24,739 nucleotides of DNA. Source: a virus. Below the pieces are notes generated by a model that saw only the letters and a list, made by a program, of their open reading frames with translations, was not told where the DNA came from and did no database searches. The DNA lies in IMG/VR virus record IMGVR_UViG_3300050821_007058, positions 1-24,739 of that record; one strand, given 5' to 3'. Position 1 is the stretch's first letter. Each line of letters begins with the position of its first letter. The translations under genes and the position numbers were made by a program. Positions 11,672 to 19,858 of this stretch are shown piece by piece.

Positions 11672-13387
11672 TTAATTACGTTCCAACTTTTCTATTCGTT
11701 TATTAAGTTTCTGAATCTCATTAAGTAACATAGGAATCAAGTCTAAATACTTAACAGTTTCAGGTTCTGCATTTTCATCATATACAACCAGACCAGGTAT
11801 AAGCTTATCTACTTCTTCAGCTATTAGACCGACAGAAATCTCCGTAGGTAAATGTTTTTTGTAATTGAATGTTACAGGTCTGAGTCTCATAAGAAGTGAG
11901 CTATATTCGCCCATATCTTCAATGTTATCTTTATATTTAGCAGAAGATGATACCGTTCCAAGCTGCCCATTAGTGTCAATCAATACAGCTATGGCTGTAG
12001 CTGAACCTGTTGTTATTCCTCTGATACCTGATATGAAGGTTTTATTTAATTGCTGAACACCGGTTCCCGTACCACTACCGATCCTCATAACGTTTGATTC
12101 ACCATTCACACCGGTATTGGAAATCATTATGTTACTGCTCTCAGATGAAGAATATGCACCCCCCGAACCTGGACCTCCAATTGCTATATTATAGCTACCT
12201 GTAGTCACACCTGATACACCACTTGTAATAAGAGCCAATGGACCTATACCTACATTATATTGACCCGTGGTTATAGTATTACCTGCAACATAGCCATAAA
12301 AAGTATTTTCTTGTCCAGTGGTTACTTGCTGTCCTGCACCGTTACCTACAGCTGTATTCCCTGCACCGGTTGTAAGGGAATTCAAAGCCATTGGACCAAT
12401 ACCTACTTCAAATATTGCCATACCTGCTGTCATCGTATTGTTACCGGCCGATGATCCAAGAAAGACATTATTGAATAAGAATGATATTAAGTTATTACTT
12501 GCACCAAATATAATTTGTGGATTAGTTGCAGCTGAAGTTGTTGAATTAGTAAGGTTTAAATTTCCCGGAATGTAAGTATTTGTGGTAGAAGAATTACCAA
12601 TCCTGGTCACATTTGATTCACCCAATGTGCCTGCTACATTACTACCTATCAAGATATTATTACTCTCGCTTGATGTGTATGCATTTCCTGCTTGATAACC
12701 CAGAAGTGTGTTATTACTTCCTGTTGTAATACCTGTGGCCATTGTGCCTTTACCTACACTATAACCCACAGCTACGTTATTTGTTGCGGTAGTAGCAAGA
12801 TTTAGTGCGTAACTACCCAGAATTGAATTGTAACCCCCGGTATTTAAATTAGAACCTGCATTATAACCCACAGCAGCATTTTCATAAGCCGTCGTAATGC
12901 TATATAAAGCAGCAGTACCAAAACCTGTATTTCCAAAAGCTGTAGTTATAGCAACTGCACCACCTGCCGTATTTCCTACAAGAGTATTATTCAGCGCATC
13001 ACTTACAGTGAAAGTTATGGTGTTTCCCGAACCTGAGAATTTAACAGTTTGGCCTGCTGCCGGTGGACTTGCCAATAGATTAATAATTCCTGCCAAAGGC
13101 AATGCATTTCCATTATCAGTTACAAATTGTGTTACTGAACTGGAACCTGCTGTAAATTCTACCCATGTAGCTTGATTACCTGCAAGTGACACTAAGAACC
13201 ATACTTGTTCAGTTGTACTATTGAGCCATATTGTACCTAGTGAAAAGTTTTGCCAATCATTCACATTGGGGTTAATAGTATATACAACAAGAGGCAAGAC
13301 TGTGTTGTTTGATGATGCCCCGGCCGTTCCCATATAGGCTAAAGGGTTGTTTCCCGAAAGCGCCTGAGCTCTATTTATTACTGCCAT
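11672..13387 (-). CDS. Tail fibre with peptidase S74 C-terminal chaperone
   Basis: 571 residues. The N-terminal about 80 residues are the probable virion-attachment part, with the LGTIWLNSTTEQVWFL and NQATWVEF module shared with two other proteins here. Residues about 125-430 are YadA-head-like beta-roll repeats (NTAVGNGAG, NVGIGPLAL, NTLLGYQAG types). Then an FISGIRGITTGSAT linker, and from about 482 the S74 domain: SSAKYKDNI with the Ser and Lys of the self-cleaving dyad, LRPVTFNY, VGLIAEEVDKLIPGLV, and a coiled-coil end. The S74 part trimerises the fibre and usually cuts itself off. AGGAG lies 6 bases before the ATG. Last gene of the fibre operon. Confidence 0.85.
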   Translation of the reverse strand: MAVINRAQALSGNNPLAYMGTAGASSNNTVLPLVVYTINPNVNDWQNFSLGTIWLNSTTEQVWFLVSLAGNQATWVEFTAGSSSVTQFVTDNGNALPLAGIINLLASPPAAGQTVKFSGSGNTITFTVSDALNNTLVGNTAGGAVAITTAFGNTGFGTAALYSITTAYENAAVGYNAGSNLNTGGYNSILGSYALNLATTATNNVAVGYSVGKGTMATGITTGSNNTLLGYQAGNAYTSSESNNILIGSNVAGTLGESNVTRIGNSSTTNTYIPGNLNLTNSTTSAATNPQIIFGASNNLISFLFNNVFLGSSAGNNTMTAGMAIFEVGIGPMALNSLTTGAGNTAVGNGAGQQVTTGQENTFYGYVAGNTITTGQYNVGIGPLALITSGVSGVTTGSYNIAIGGPGSGGAYSSSESSNIMISNTGVNGESNVMRIGSGTGTGVQQLNKTFISGIRGITTGSATAIAVLIDTNGQLGTVSSSAKYKDNIEDMGEYSSLLMRLRPVTFNYKKHLPTEISVGLIAEEVDKLIPGLVVYDENAEPETVKYLDLIPMLLNEIQKLNKRIEKLERN

Positions 13388-13396
13388 TATTATCTC

Positions 13397-15229
13397 CTAG
13401 ATATATTCGGTGATTATAACAACACCGGATGAGCCTGCACCGCCAGTTGCAGCAGCACCGCTAAACAATGAAATTGCACCTGATCCACCTGAACCATATG
13501 CTTGTCCTGCTAGACCATTACTACTAGCTGCCGCAGATGTTGTAGCCGGTGCATTTCCTCCACCTCCGAAGTATGTTGTTCCACCTGAACCTCCTGTAAC
13601 GGCTCCTAATGTTGAACCCACTCCAAAAGATGAAGCACCGGTACCACCGTAAATATTTATATCTCCGCTACCACCTGCCCCACCCATACCACCTGTAGCA
13701 GTCGTAGCCACGGCCGCAGCTGCATTACCACCACCACCGCCGCCCGATGCGGTTACTATCGCTCCTACGGAAGATGTAACTCCTGCTGTTCCGGGAGAGT
13801 TTCCTACTCCACCTGCGCCACCGGTACCAACAGTAACAACCTTAGATGCTCCTATAGTAGCAGCTGTCACTGTTTTTCTTGCGTAGCCACCACCACCACC
13901 ACCACCACCTGCTGCGGCTGTTGTAACACCCGTTGCAGGCGCTCCACCACCACCACCACCACCACCTACAACTTCAATTGTGCAGTAAAGCATTCCTGCT
14001 GTTGGTGTATATGTACCCGATGAAGTAAATGTTTGTACTGTTATAGAAGTAAAAGCACTTGCATTTGTAGCAGCTATAGTGATACTGTTATGACCATTGG
14101 TTACACTAATGCCGGCTCCTGCCGTAATTGTTGTCGGGACCGGAATGCCCGCACTTGAGCCTATCCATACTTGTCCATCTTGGTTAAGTAGTGTTGTTCC
14201 TCCGTCAAAGGATATATTTCCCGTAAGGGTAGGTAATGGTACTTGTACTACTGTGTTTTGAATGGTTAACCCACTTGATGAGGCTATATTAGAGTAAACA
14301 AATTGACCGGTACCCGATATATAAAAAGCCCCTGAAGAAGTAAGAACCGTATTTAGGCAAGCTCCTGTTGTGCCTGCACCATTTAGGTTCATACAAACTA
14401 AGGATCCTGAATTTATAGCAGATTCAAAGAACTCGGATATGCCCGTTGATGTTAATGTAAATGAATCGGTTATATCTGAAGATGCCACTTTAAGTGTACC
14501 GCCCGATATGGTAGAAGCTGTGTCGGTAAATATTGAAATGCATGAGAATATTTCTACCGCACCTGCGCTCATATTTAGACATCTTCCGCCTGAAGCCGCT
14601 TCTAGGGTACATCCCTGAAGCTGGGCACTTATTCCCGAACCTGAACATTGGAAAGCTATACCGTTTGCAGACCCTGAATTAAAATCTACAAGATTAAGAT
14701 TAACATCCGATATGGCTGATCCTGCTAAGGTAAGAGCAGGTGATGAATTGGTAGATACAAAGCTAATATTTGTACATGACCATTGGTCGCCATTGTTTGC
14801 GCTGGTATAAGTGGCATTACCTTCGATCTGAATTGCTAAACCTGAACCCGTACCTGTTAGATGTACGAATGGAGATAGGGTTAAGTTTTCAGTATATATA
14901 CCCGGTGTTACCCAGACAACTGCCGGTGATGCTGCATCGGCACCGTCTGAAACTGCTTGGTTAATTGCAGATTGTATTGTAGAAAAAGCAGATGTGTTTG
15001 CCGTTTTGCCTACCATATAAGGTGTAACTGCATCAAGGTTAGATATTTGAAATATGTTTGTTCCACCGTTGAAGGTTTTAATACCCTTTACACCGCCCGA
15101 CGTTTGGGGGTAACCGGTAATATCTATTGTACCCGCTATAGGGGTAACCGGTGCGCCTGAATCCGGGGTAAGTGAGTTAACTGTTCCACCGCCGCCGCTT
15201 CCTGAAGTTGGACCTGAAATTTGTGACAT
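13397..15229 (-). CDS. Spike/adhesin with beta-helix and polyglycine tip domain
   Basis: 610 residues. It begins MSQISGPTSGSGGGG, like the 752-residue fibre, so this short head is probably the anchor. A right-handed beta-helix follows (about 75-340; FSTIQSAINQAVSDGADAAS and VWVTPGIYTENLTLSPFVHL resemble pectate-lyase-type phage spikes). From about 400, FTSSGTYTPTAGMLYCTIEV starts a glycine-rich domain with runs of eight or nine Gly, as in phage tip adhesins with stacked polyglycine helices; variable loops there usually decide receptor choice. No S74 domain. AAGGAG lies 5 bases before the ATG. Gly codons come from GGT repeats (see 13887-13964). Confidence 0.8.
   Translation of the reverse strand: MSQISGPTSGSGGGGTVNSLTPDSGAPVTPIAGTIDITGYPQTSGGVKGIKTFNGGTNIFQISNLDAVTPYMVGKTANTSAFSTIQSAINQAVSDGADAASPAVVWVTPGIYTENLTLSPFVHLTGTGSGLAIQIEGNATYTSANNGDQWSCTNISFVSTNSSPALTLAGSAISDVNLNLVDFNSGSANGIAFQCSGSGISAQLQGCTLEAASGGRCLNMSAGAVEIFSCISIFTDTASTISGGTLKVASSDITDSFTLTSTGISEFFESAINSGSLVCMNLNGAGTTGACLNTVLTSSGAFYISGTGQFVYSNIASSSGLTIQNTVVQVPLPTLTGNISFDGGTTLLNQDGQVWIGSSAGIPVPTTITAGAGISVTNGHNSITIAATNASAFTSITVQTFTSSGTYTPTAGMLYCTIEVVGGGGGGGGAPATGVTTAAAGGGGGGGGYARKTVTAATIGASKVVTVGTGGAGGVGNSPGTAGVTSSVGAIVTASGGGGGGNAAAAVATTATGGMGGAGGSGDINIYGGTGASSFGVGSTLGAVTGGSGGTTYFGGGGNAPATTSAAASSNGLAGQAYGSGGSGAISLFSGAAATGGAGSSGVVIITEYI
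13887..13964. repeat. Two CCA trinucleotide runs encoding polyglycine
   Basis: Seven CCA units start at 13887 and another seven at 13944; on the coding strand they are GGT units for Gly in the tip domain. A six-unit run at 17791-17808 encodes the poly-Gly near the start of the 752-residue fibre. Length changes by slippage would stay in frame. Confidence 0.85.
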
Positions 15230-15246
15230 ATGATCTCCTTAATTAA

Positions 15247-15582
15247 TTATGATGCCCCGTACCACGTTGATAAAAAAACTGAACCGACTGTAGGTGAACC
15301 AAGTGTTCTTACGTAAAAACGAACGCCCTGTGCAGTATAGTCTCCGTGGTGATTCAGTGCCTCATCCAATATAAATTGACCGCCTGCTTCAAGAACAAAC
15401 TTGTCGTTCAAACCGTCATCAGAAAAAATCATAAGAGCATCAGTATAGTTCTGTATTAGTAATTTTCTTGAAGGATTTGCCAATGCTGTCCCTATGCCTG
15501 CGTATGTACCCGAAATTGAAGTATATATAACTGCTCTTAGGGGTTCTATTGCCAGTCTTAAGGCTAATTGATTTGAACTCAT
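15247..15582 (-). CDS. Small structural protein, paralogue of 17837-18181
   Basis: 111 residues, beta-rich, not assigned to a named family. YTSISGTYAGIGTAL, KLLIQNYTDALMIFSDDGLN, FVLEAGGQFILDEALN and GVRFYVRTLGSPTVGSVFLS align along their length with the 114-residue protein upstream of the 752-residue fibre. The start overlaps the end of the preceding fibre gene (ATGA) and the fibre/spike at 13397-15229 follows. This type of small beta protein next to a fibre gene may be a fibre connector or decoration protein. Confidence 0.7.
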   Translation of the reverse strand: MSSNQLALRLAIEPLRAVIYTSISGTYAGIGTALANPSRKLLIQNYTDALMIFSDDGLNDKFVLEAGGQFILDEALNHHGDYTAQGVRFYVRTLGSPTVGSVFLSTWYGAS

Positions 15583-17837
15583 TTTGACTCCTCTTTATTT
15601 TGCGCCTGTCCCGCCAAAGTTTTAACGACGGCGGAAAGTTTTTGAAGTTCATTAAGTAACATTGGTACCAGGTCATGGTACCTCACGGCAAACGGTTTGC
15701 CTTCATCATCAAGATTCACTATTCCGGGCATTATTTCATTTACTTCTTCCGCTATAAGACCATATTGTTTTACATTATCCGTATGTGCATTATACAGGAA
15801 GGTTACAGGACGCAATTTCATTATTGCAGATGATTGGTCCGACATATCTTGAATGGAATTTTTAAATCGAGCGGAAGATGATACCGTACCTAATTGATCC
15901 CCATTGGATACCAATACGGTAGATGTAGTTGCGGAGGTAGTTGTAATACCGTAAATTCCACAAATGAATGCCTTATTTAACTCTCGTGTCCCTGATCCTG
16001 TGGCCTGACCCATACGTAATGTATTTGTATCAAGAGCGGAGCCGAGACTATTTATACATATATTACTAACTGCGGTTGTGCCAAGCGAATTACCTCCGTC
16101 AAAACCTATGCCCACATTATAAGAACCGGTTGTAATATTTGATAGGGATTGTGCCCCAAGGGCAGCGTTTCTAAATCCCGTACTGACTAAATTTAAAGCA
16201 GCTTCACCCACACCTGTATTAAATGTACCCGTTACTCCATTACCGGTCATAGCGTTTGCACCATAGGCCACATTATTATTTGCATCTGTGGTATTTAACG
16301 TAAGCGTTGACCCTGATCCTGAAAGAACTAATGTTTGTTCATTTGTAGTAACTATACTTACCGTAGAACCGGAAGCGGAACCTGAATTTCCATCTAATGT
16401 AACTATTCCTGATGATGTGGTACTACCAAGCTGTCCAGTTGTAGTGTCAATGGTAACATAATTTAGATTACTAACACTAACGCCTTCTATACCTTGAATA
16501 TAACAAGATGTTTGAGTTCCGTTTGTACCGATTCTTATTGCACCTGATTCAGCTAATACACCTGCATTTGCCAATAGTATGTTATTTGATTCATTTGAGT
16601 TATTATAATTGGAACCCGCCGATGCTCCAATAACAATATTATTGTCCCCGTTGGTTGTATCAAACAGAGCTAAATCTCCCACAACGGTATTATTTTGACC
16701 ATTCATATATTGGGCAGATAATCTACCTATTGCAACATTATTTTGACCTGAGGTAGCCTGAGCCATTGCACGATATCCAATAGCAACATTAACCTGACCT
16801 ATTGAAATAGCATTGAGAGATTGAAAACCCAAAGCAGTATTATAGCTACCCGTTGAAAGACCTTGCAATGATTCATAACCAATACCCGTATTATCTACCC
16901 CGGTAACAGTATTTCCGGCTAATTTACCTATAATAGTATTATTATTTGCATCGGTGACATTAAGCGTTACGGTATTTGCAGATCCCGTAAATTCTACAGT
17001 TGAACCACAATTTTGTGATGATACCCCCGCTATGATATTTAATACACCACCTGAAGGAGTTGCAGTGCCTGAATCACCGTCAAATGTTGAAGCAAGAGAA
17101 CCCGCCGACATAGACCCTAGCTGATTCGCACTTGTATCAATAGTGACCAGATTCAAATTACTAACGCTAATACCCGATATGCCTTGTATATAACAAGTGG
17201 TATGTGTTGCAAGCGTACCTATACGTATTTCACCTGAATTTCCACCCACACCTTGGTTACCTATGGAGATATTATCACTATCGACATCAGTGTAATCTTG
17301 TCCGGCTAAATAACCCAAAGCAATATTTGTTGATCCGGTTGTTACCCCGGCAAGAGCATTTTTACCTACGGCCGTGTTTGAAGATCCTGATGTAATATTA
17401 TGAAGTGATGTTTGTCCTATTGAGGTATTATTATTTCCGGCTACCATTGCCAGGCCACTTGCTGATCCAACACATGTATTTTGTGAGCCGGTGGCTAATA
17501 CGATTAAAGCTCGCGCACCAATTGCCGTATTATCATTTCCTGTAGTAAGGGCATTAAATGATTCCCAACCAAGTCCTGAATTACGCACACCGGTCATTCC
17601 TGCTTTTCCTGCTAATAGACCCACGATTGTATTGTCACCTGCATCGGTAACATGAAGCTCTACAGTATTTCCCGATCCTGTAAATTCTACAGTTGAACCC
17701 GAATTTAAAGTTGATAATCCGGCTATTATATTTAATACCCCGGCACCGCTTGGAGTTGCCATGCCTGAATCTGTAGTAACACTAAGTACACCACCACCAC
17801 CACCACCACCTGAAGCTAAATTAATAATTTGTGACAT
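15579..17837 (-). CDS. Large three-module tail fibre with S74 C-terminal chaperone
   Basis: 752 residues, start overlaps the previous stop (TAATG). The anchor is MSQIINLASGG plus polyglycine. Three modules follow, each with a GSTVEFTGSGNTVELHVTDA-type strand block, beta-roll repeats (NTAIGARAL, NTALGFQSL, NVGIGFDGG types) and a closing Y/F-I-x-G-I-x-G segment ending in QLGS or QLGT. From about residue 655 comes the S74 domain: SSARFKNSI with Ser and Lys of the dyad, LRPVTFLY, YGLIAEEVNEIMPGIV, and a helical tail. The chaperone is expected to fold the trimer and then cleave off about 98 residues. Homologous to the 571-residue fibre in its last 100 residues. Confidence 0.85.
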   Translation of the reverse strand: MSQIINLASGGGGGGGVLSVTTDSGMATPSGAGVLNIIAGLSTLNSGSTVEFTGSGNTVELHVTDAGDNTIVGLLAGKAGMTGVRNSGLGWESFNALTTGNDNTAIGARALIVLATGSQNTCVGSASGLAMVAGNNNTSIGQTSLHNITSGSSNTAVGKNALAGVTTGSTNIALGYLAGQDYTDVDSDNISIGNQGVGGNSGEIRIGTLATHTTCYIQGISGISVSNLNLVTIDTSANQLGSMSAGSLASTFDGDSGTATPSGGVLNIIAGVSSQNCGSTVEFTGSANTVTLNVTDANNNTIIGKLAGNTVTGVDNTGIGYESLQGLSTGSYNTALGFQSLNAISIGQVNVAIGYRAMAQATSGQNNVAIGRLSAQYMNGQNNTVVGDLALFDTTNGDNNIVIGASAGSNYNNSNESNNILLANAGVLAESGAIRIGTNGTQTSCYIQGIEGVSVSNLNYVTIDTTTGQLGSTTSSGIVTLDGNSGSASGSTVSIVTTNEQTLVLSGSGSTLTLNTTDANNNVAYGANAMTGNGVTGTFNTGVGEAALNLVSTGFRNAALGAQSLSNITTGSYNVGIGFDGGNSLGTTAVSNICINSLGSALDTNTLRMGQATGSGTRELNKAFICGIYGITTTSATTSTVLVSNGDQLGTVSSSARFKNSIQDMSDQSSAIMKLRPVTFLYNAHTDNVKQYGLIAEEVNEIMPGIVNLDDEGKPFAVRYHDLVPMLLNELQKLSAVVKTLAGQAQNKEESK

Positions 17838-18181
17838 TATTCCCCCTGAGCCTGATATAGACCTTCAAAATAAACAGAGCCCATTCCCGCAGCACCATTT
17901 TTTACATATATAACGGTTCCCTGTTTCATTGCACAAAAATCATTTTGAGGAGCTTTATTTGTTTGTAAATCATAAACAAAAGCAGATCTTGTGGGTACAA
18001 AAAAATGATCAGTGGTACCATCTATAGAGCCTGTAACATCTACAGTGGAATTATTAATAACCTTAAATGCAAATAATGGGTAAGGAACCCCTGTACTATT
18101 AATTGCTTGATAACTACCTATAAAAGTAGCTGAATCTATACTCGTCAAAGGTATAAATTGCATAGAATTTTTAAATGACAT
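17837..18181 (-). CDS. Small structural protein, paralogue of 15247-15582
   Basis: 114 residues from ATG 18181 (MSFKNSMQFIPLTSIDSATF); GGAG lies 6 bases upstream, so I prefer it to the ATG at 18193. It has the same pattern as its paralogue: FAFKVINNSTVDVTGSIDGT, then HFFVPTRSAFVYDLQTN, then GTVIYVKNGAAGMGSVYFEG. Mostly beta strands. It overlaps the start of the 752-residue fibre by one base. Not recognised by name; probably a virion protein for attaching or capping the fibre. Confidence 0.7.
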   Translation of the reverse strand: MSFKNSMQFIPLTSIDSATFIGSYQAINSTGVPYPLFAFKVINNSTVDVTGSIDGTTDHFFVPTRSAFVYDLQTNKAPQNDFCAMKQGTVIYVKNGAAGMGSVYFEGLYQAQGE

Positions 18182-18201
18182 ACTTGTCTCCAATTTAAAA
18201 T

Positions 18202-18223
18202 GGGGAGCTTTTTATGGCTCCCC
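18202..18223. terminator. Intergenic hairpin in the fibre operon
   Basis: GGGGAGC (18202-18208) pairs with GCTCCCC (18217-18223) around TTTTTATG. In minus-strand RNA it is followed by ATTTTAAATT, only a weak U-tract. It may reduce expression of the large fibre genes relative to the genes upstream, or protect a processed 3' end. Confidence 0.45.
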
Positions 18224-18232
18224 CTAGGTGTC

Positions 18233-18430
18233 TTAAACGACTTCGGTTTGAACTTCAGGAGCAGTTTGCTTTGCTCTATCCGCTGCCTGTTTAGACATAT
18301 CTACAACGCCGTTAAGCATTTCATGTAGACTGTCATATAGTTCACCGAGTGGCGCATCATTTGGAACCAAAAGAACATATTTTCTTCCGTTCTTTTCTAC
18401 TTCAAAATGTGCCGCTAACTTCTGATTCAT
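18233..18430 (-). CDS. Small hypothetical protein, 65 residues
   Basis: Not recognised. AAGGAG lies 5 bases before ATG 18430. A short beta part (HFEVEKNGRKYVLLVPND) is followed by a helix (LGELYDSLHEMLNGVVDMSK) and an Ala/Gln/Thr tail. Cytosolic, no cysteines. It lies between two fibre-type genes and might be a fibre assembly helper; that is position only. Confidence 0.6.
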   Translation of the reverse strand: MNQKLAAHFEVEKNGRKYVLLVPNDAPLGELYDSLHEMLNGVVDMSKQAADRAKQTAPEVQTEVV

Positions 18431-18463
18431 GAGGACTCCTTATTATGGGTTTATTTTTATAAA

Positions 18464-19267
18464 TTAAGCTGCACAGGTAACGTTTGTCCAAGTTCCAGCC
18501 GCCGTAGCCACATATATACGTGTAACTGCGGATGCTGCGGTAGTATTAATATACATATCGCCCACTTCAGCAGCTAATCCAACCGCTGGCGCACCTGCCC
18601 CGGACATAATCTTTATAGGTCCCGGAAGTTGTACATATGTTGCTGCTGTAGAAAGAATAACATTACCGTTTGTAGCAGTGATGTTTCCTAATGTAGCTGT
18701 AAGAGATGTAGAAGCAGTTAAAGAACCGGTAACCGCAGTATTACCTGTAGCGTTTCCCAAATTCAATGCGCCTGTACCACCTGTGTTGATAGAAGTTACA
18801 GCAGAGCCTGAAGTATTTATATTAGATGTACCAGTTGCTGTAATACCACCTGTTGTGGCCACAAGTCCGGTAGAAGCTGTTAGTGATCCCGTTACTGCAG
18901 TATTGCCTGTGGCGTTACCGATATTTACTGCACCGGTACCGCCTGTACCAATTGTAGTTACAGCTGCACCCGATGTGTTAATTGTTGTTGTGCCTGTTAA
19001 TGAAATTGGACCGGGAGTTACGGTTAATGAACTAAATACACCTGCGCCACCGCCTGATTCCAATAGTTGCCAGTTGGCTGAATTAGAAACAATAGATGTT
19101 AAAATATAAGGTGCATTAGTTGCGCTATAGATCCAGATCGTACCAATTGCATAGCCTGTGTCAGCTGTTGTAGGTGCACGCTTTGCAACTACAGGGAAAG
19201 GCGCTAAGTTGTTTAAAGGCGATTGGGATAGTGAATACCCAACGTTATTGTAATATTGTCTTGCCAT
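18464..19267 (-). CDS. Short fibre/collar-type protein with tandem repeats
   Basis: 267 residues. The head carries the IGTIWIYSAT...NSANWQLL module (about 41-70) that is also in the 571-residue fibre. Residues 96-203 are two 54-residue copies (INTSGAAVTTIGTGGTGAVN..., INTSGSAVTSINTGGTGALN...) of Thr/Gly/Ala-rich beta structure. The end (VGDMYINTTAASAVTRIYVA, GTWTNV) looks like a small beta tip domain seen in phage fibre proteins. No S74 domain. AAGGA lies 5 bases before the ATG. First gene of the fibre operon; the 127 bases to the right hold the divergent RHH promoter. Confidence 0.75.
   Translation of the reverse strand: MARQYYNNVGYSLSQSPLNNLAPFPVVAKRAPTTADTGYAIGTIWIYSATNAPYILTSIVSNSANWQLLESGGGAGVFSSLTVTPGPISLTGTTTINTSGAAVTTIGTGGTGAVNIGNATGNTAVTGSLTASTGLVATTGGITATGTSNINTSGSAVTSINTGGTGALNLGNATGNTAVTGSLTASTSLTATLGNITATNGNVILSTAATYVQLPGPIKIMSGAGAPAVGLAAEVGDMYINTTAASAVTRIYVATAAGTWTNVTCAA
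18659..18982. repeat. Two tandem 162-bp coding repeats
   Basis: Copy 1 is 18982-18821 and copy 2 is 18820-18659 on the coding (minus) strand, each 54 codons. By eye about 42 of the 54 residues agree, with the block TGNTAVTGSLTAST unchanged. This marks an internal duplication of a beta module in the fibre-like protein. Confidence 0.8.
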
Positions 19268-19339
19268 TTTTGTCCTTAGGTAAAAATTAAACTTGCATAC
19301 AGTTAACTAAAATCGTGTAACTCTGCAAGCTATTTGTTA

Positions 19340-19375
19340 TTGACTTATGTAAAACAATCATGTACAATTGTACAT
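19340..19375 (+). promoter_or_regulatory. Promoter with overlapping palindromic operator of the RHH cassette
   Basis: TTGACT (19340-19345), 17-base spacer, TACAAT (19363-19368). A perfect 16-base palindrome ATGTACAATTGTACAT (19360-19375) covers the -10 box. The first gene of the unit encodes a small RHH protein, whose dimers typically bind such sites, so autorepression is the simple reading. No comparably good leftward promoter for the fibre gene at 19267 is visible in 19268-19394. Confidence 0.75.
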
Positions 19376-19394
19376 ATGCACATAAGGAGAAATA

Positions 19395-19550
19395 ATGGAT
19401 AACCCGACAAAGAAAAGATTATCGGTAGATTTACACTGGGAATTTCATCAGGCATTAAAAGAGATTGCATTAAAGCATAATATGACAGTTACACAAATAG
19501 TTGAGGGAATGGTTATACAGTTGATCAAACAAGAAAATATGGTGAATTAA
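19395..19550 (+). CDS. Ribbon-helix-helix repressor-like protein
   Basis: 51 residues: KKRLSVDLHWEFHQALKEIA is the beta strand and first helix, LKHNMTVTQIVEGMVIQLIK the turn and second helix of an RHH domain (CopG/Arc-type). Such proteins act as dimers and insert a paired strand into the DNA major groove. AAGGAG lies 6 bases before ATG 19395. The palindrome over its own promoter is a fitting target. Its last codons (IKQENMVN) are duplicated downstream at 19828-19857. It probably keeps the following lipoprotein gene low or conditionally expressed. Confidence 0.8.
   Translation: MDNPTKKRLSVDLHWEFHQALKEIALKHNMTVTQIVEGMVIQLIKQENMVN
19523..19550 (+). repeat. Direct repeat, copy 1
   Basis: 28 bases at the 3' end of the RHH gene. 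Copy 2 at 19830-19857 matches 26 of the 28. The two copies bracket the lipoprotein gene. Confidence 0.85.
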
Positions 19551-19555
19551 AAATA

Positions 19556-19831
19556 ATGATTAAATTGTTATATTTTTGTTTTTTAATTTTACTTTTAGGA
19601 TGCATGCCCTCTAAAAATACTTTTCACGTTAATGCAATCTTATTAGGACAAACTGTGTCAATGTCAGGAAGATATGGTGAATTTAGAAACCATATAACTA
19701 TATGGGACTGTGGAAAATATGGAGTTATGGTAAGTGAAAATAAATATGTTTTTAAAAAATGTAAACAAGCTACCAAATTAATAGTTGCAGATTATGGGGA
19801 TCACTTAGAAATTGAAGGTATAATCACATGA
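19556..19831 (+). CDS. Phage-encoded lipoprotein
   Basis: 91 residues. The signal peptide MIKLLYFCFLILLLGCMPSK has a lipobox L-L-G-C with the lipidated Cys at 16 and Met at +2, which in enteric bacteria favours the outer membrane. The mature part (about 76 residues) looks like a small beta barrel (AILLGQTVSMSGRYG, HITIWDCGKYGVMV, GDHLEIEGIIT), possibly OB-like, with two Cys that could form a disulfide. Phage lipoproteins of this size (such as T5 Llp or Cor-like proteins) block the phage receptor and prevent superinfection; that role is proposed here by analogy only. The start at 19556 has only a weak binding site (GGTG). Confidence 0.7.
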   Translation: MIKLLYFCFLILLLGCMPSKNTFHVNAILLGQTVSMSGRYGEFRNHITIWDCGKYGVMVSENKYVFKKCKQATKLIVADYGDHLEIEGIIT

Positions 19832-19857
19832 TTAAACAAGAGAATATGGTGAATTAA
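19828..19857 (+). pseudogene. Fragment copying the 3' end of the RHH gene
   Basis: ATG at 19828 overlaps the lipoprotein stop and reads MIKQENMVN then TAA. It repeats the last nine codons of the RHH gene almost exactly (direct repeat copy 2 is 19830-19857). This is best read as the remnant of a duplication or recombination event, though a nine-codon translated relay to the next small ORF is possible. Confidence 0.6.
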
Positions 19858-19858
19858 G

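Noticed and set aside
13410-13652. Proline/alanine-rich plus-strand open frames over the fibre genes (also 12897-13175 and 18678-19109)
   Set aside because: They are the antisense reading of Gly/Thr/Ala repeats in the fibre genes, with no binding sites.
11672-17837. CRISPR-like or long nucleotide repeat array in the fibre region
   Set aside because: The periodicity is protein-level beta-roll repeats with variable bases; there are no constant repeats separated by unique spacers.
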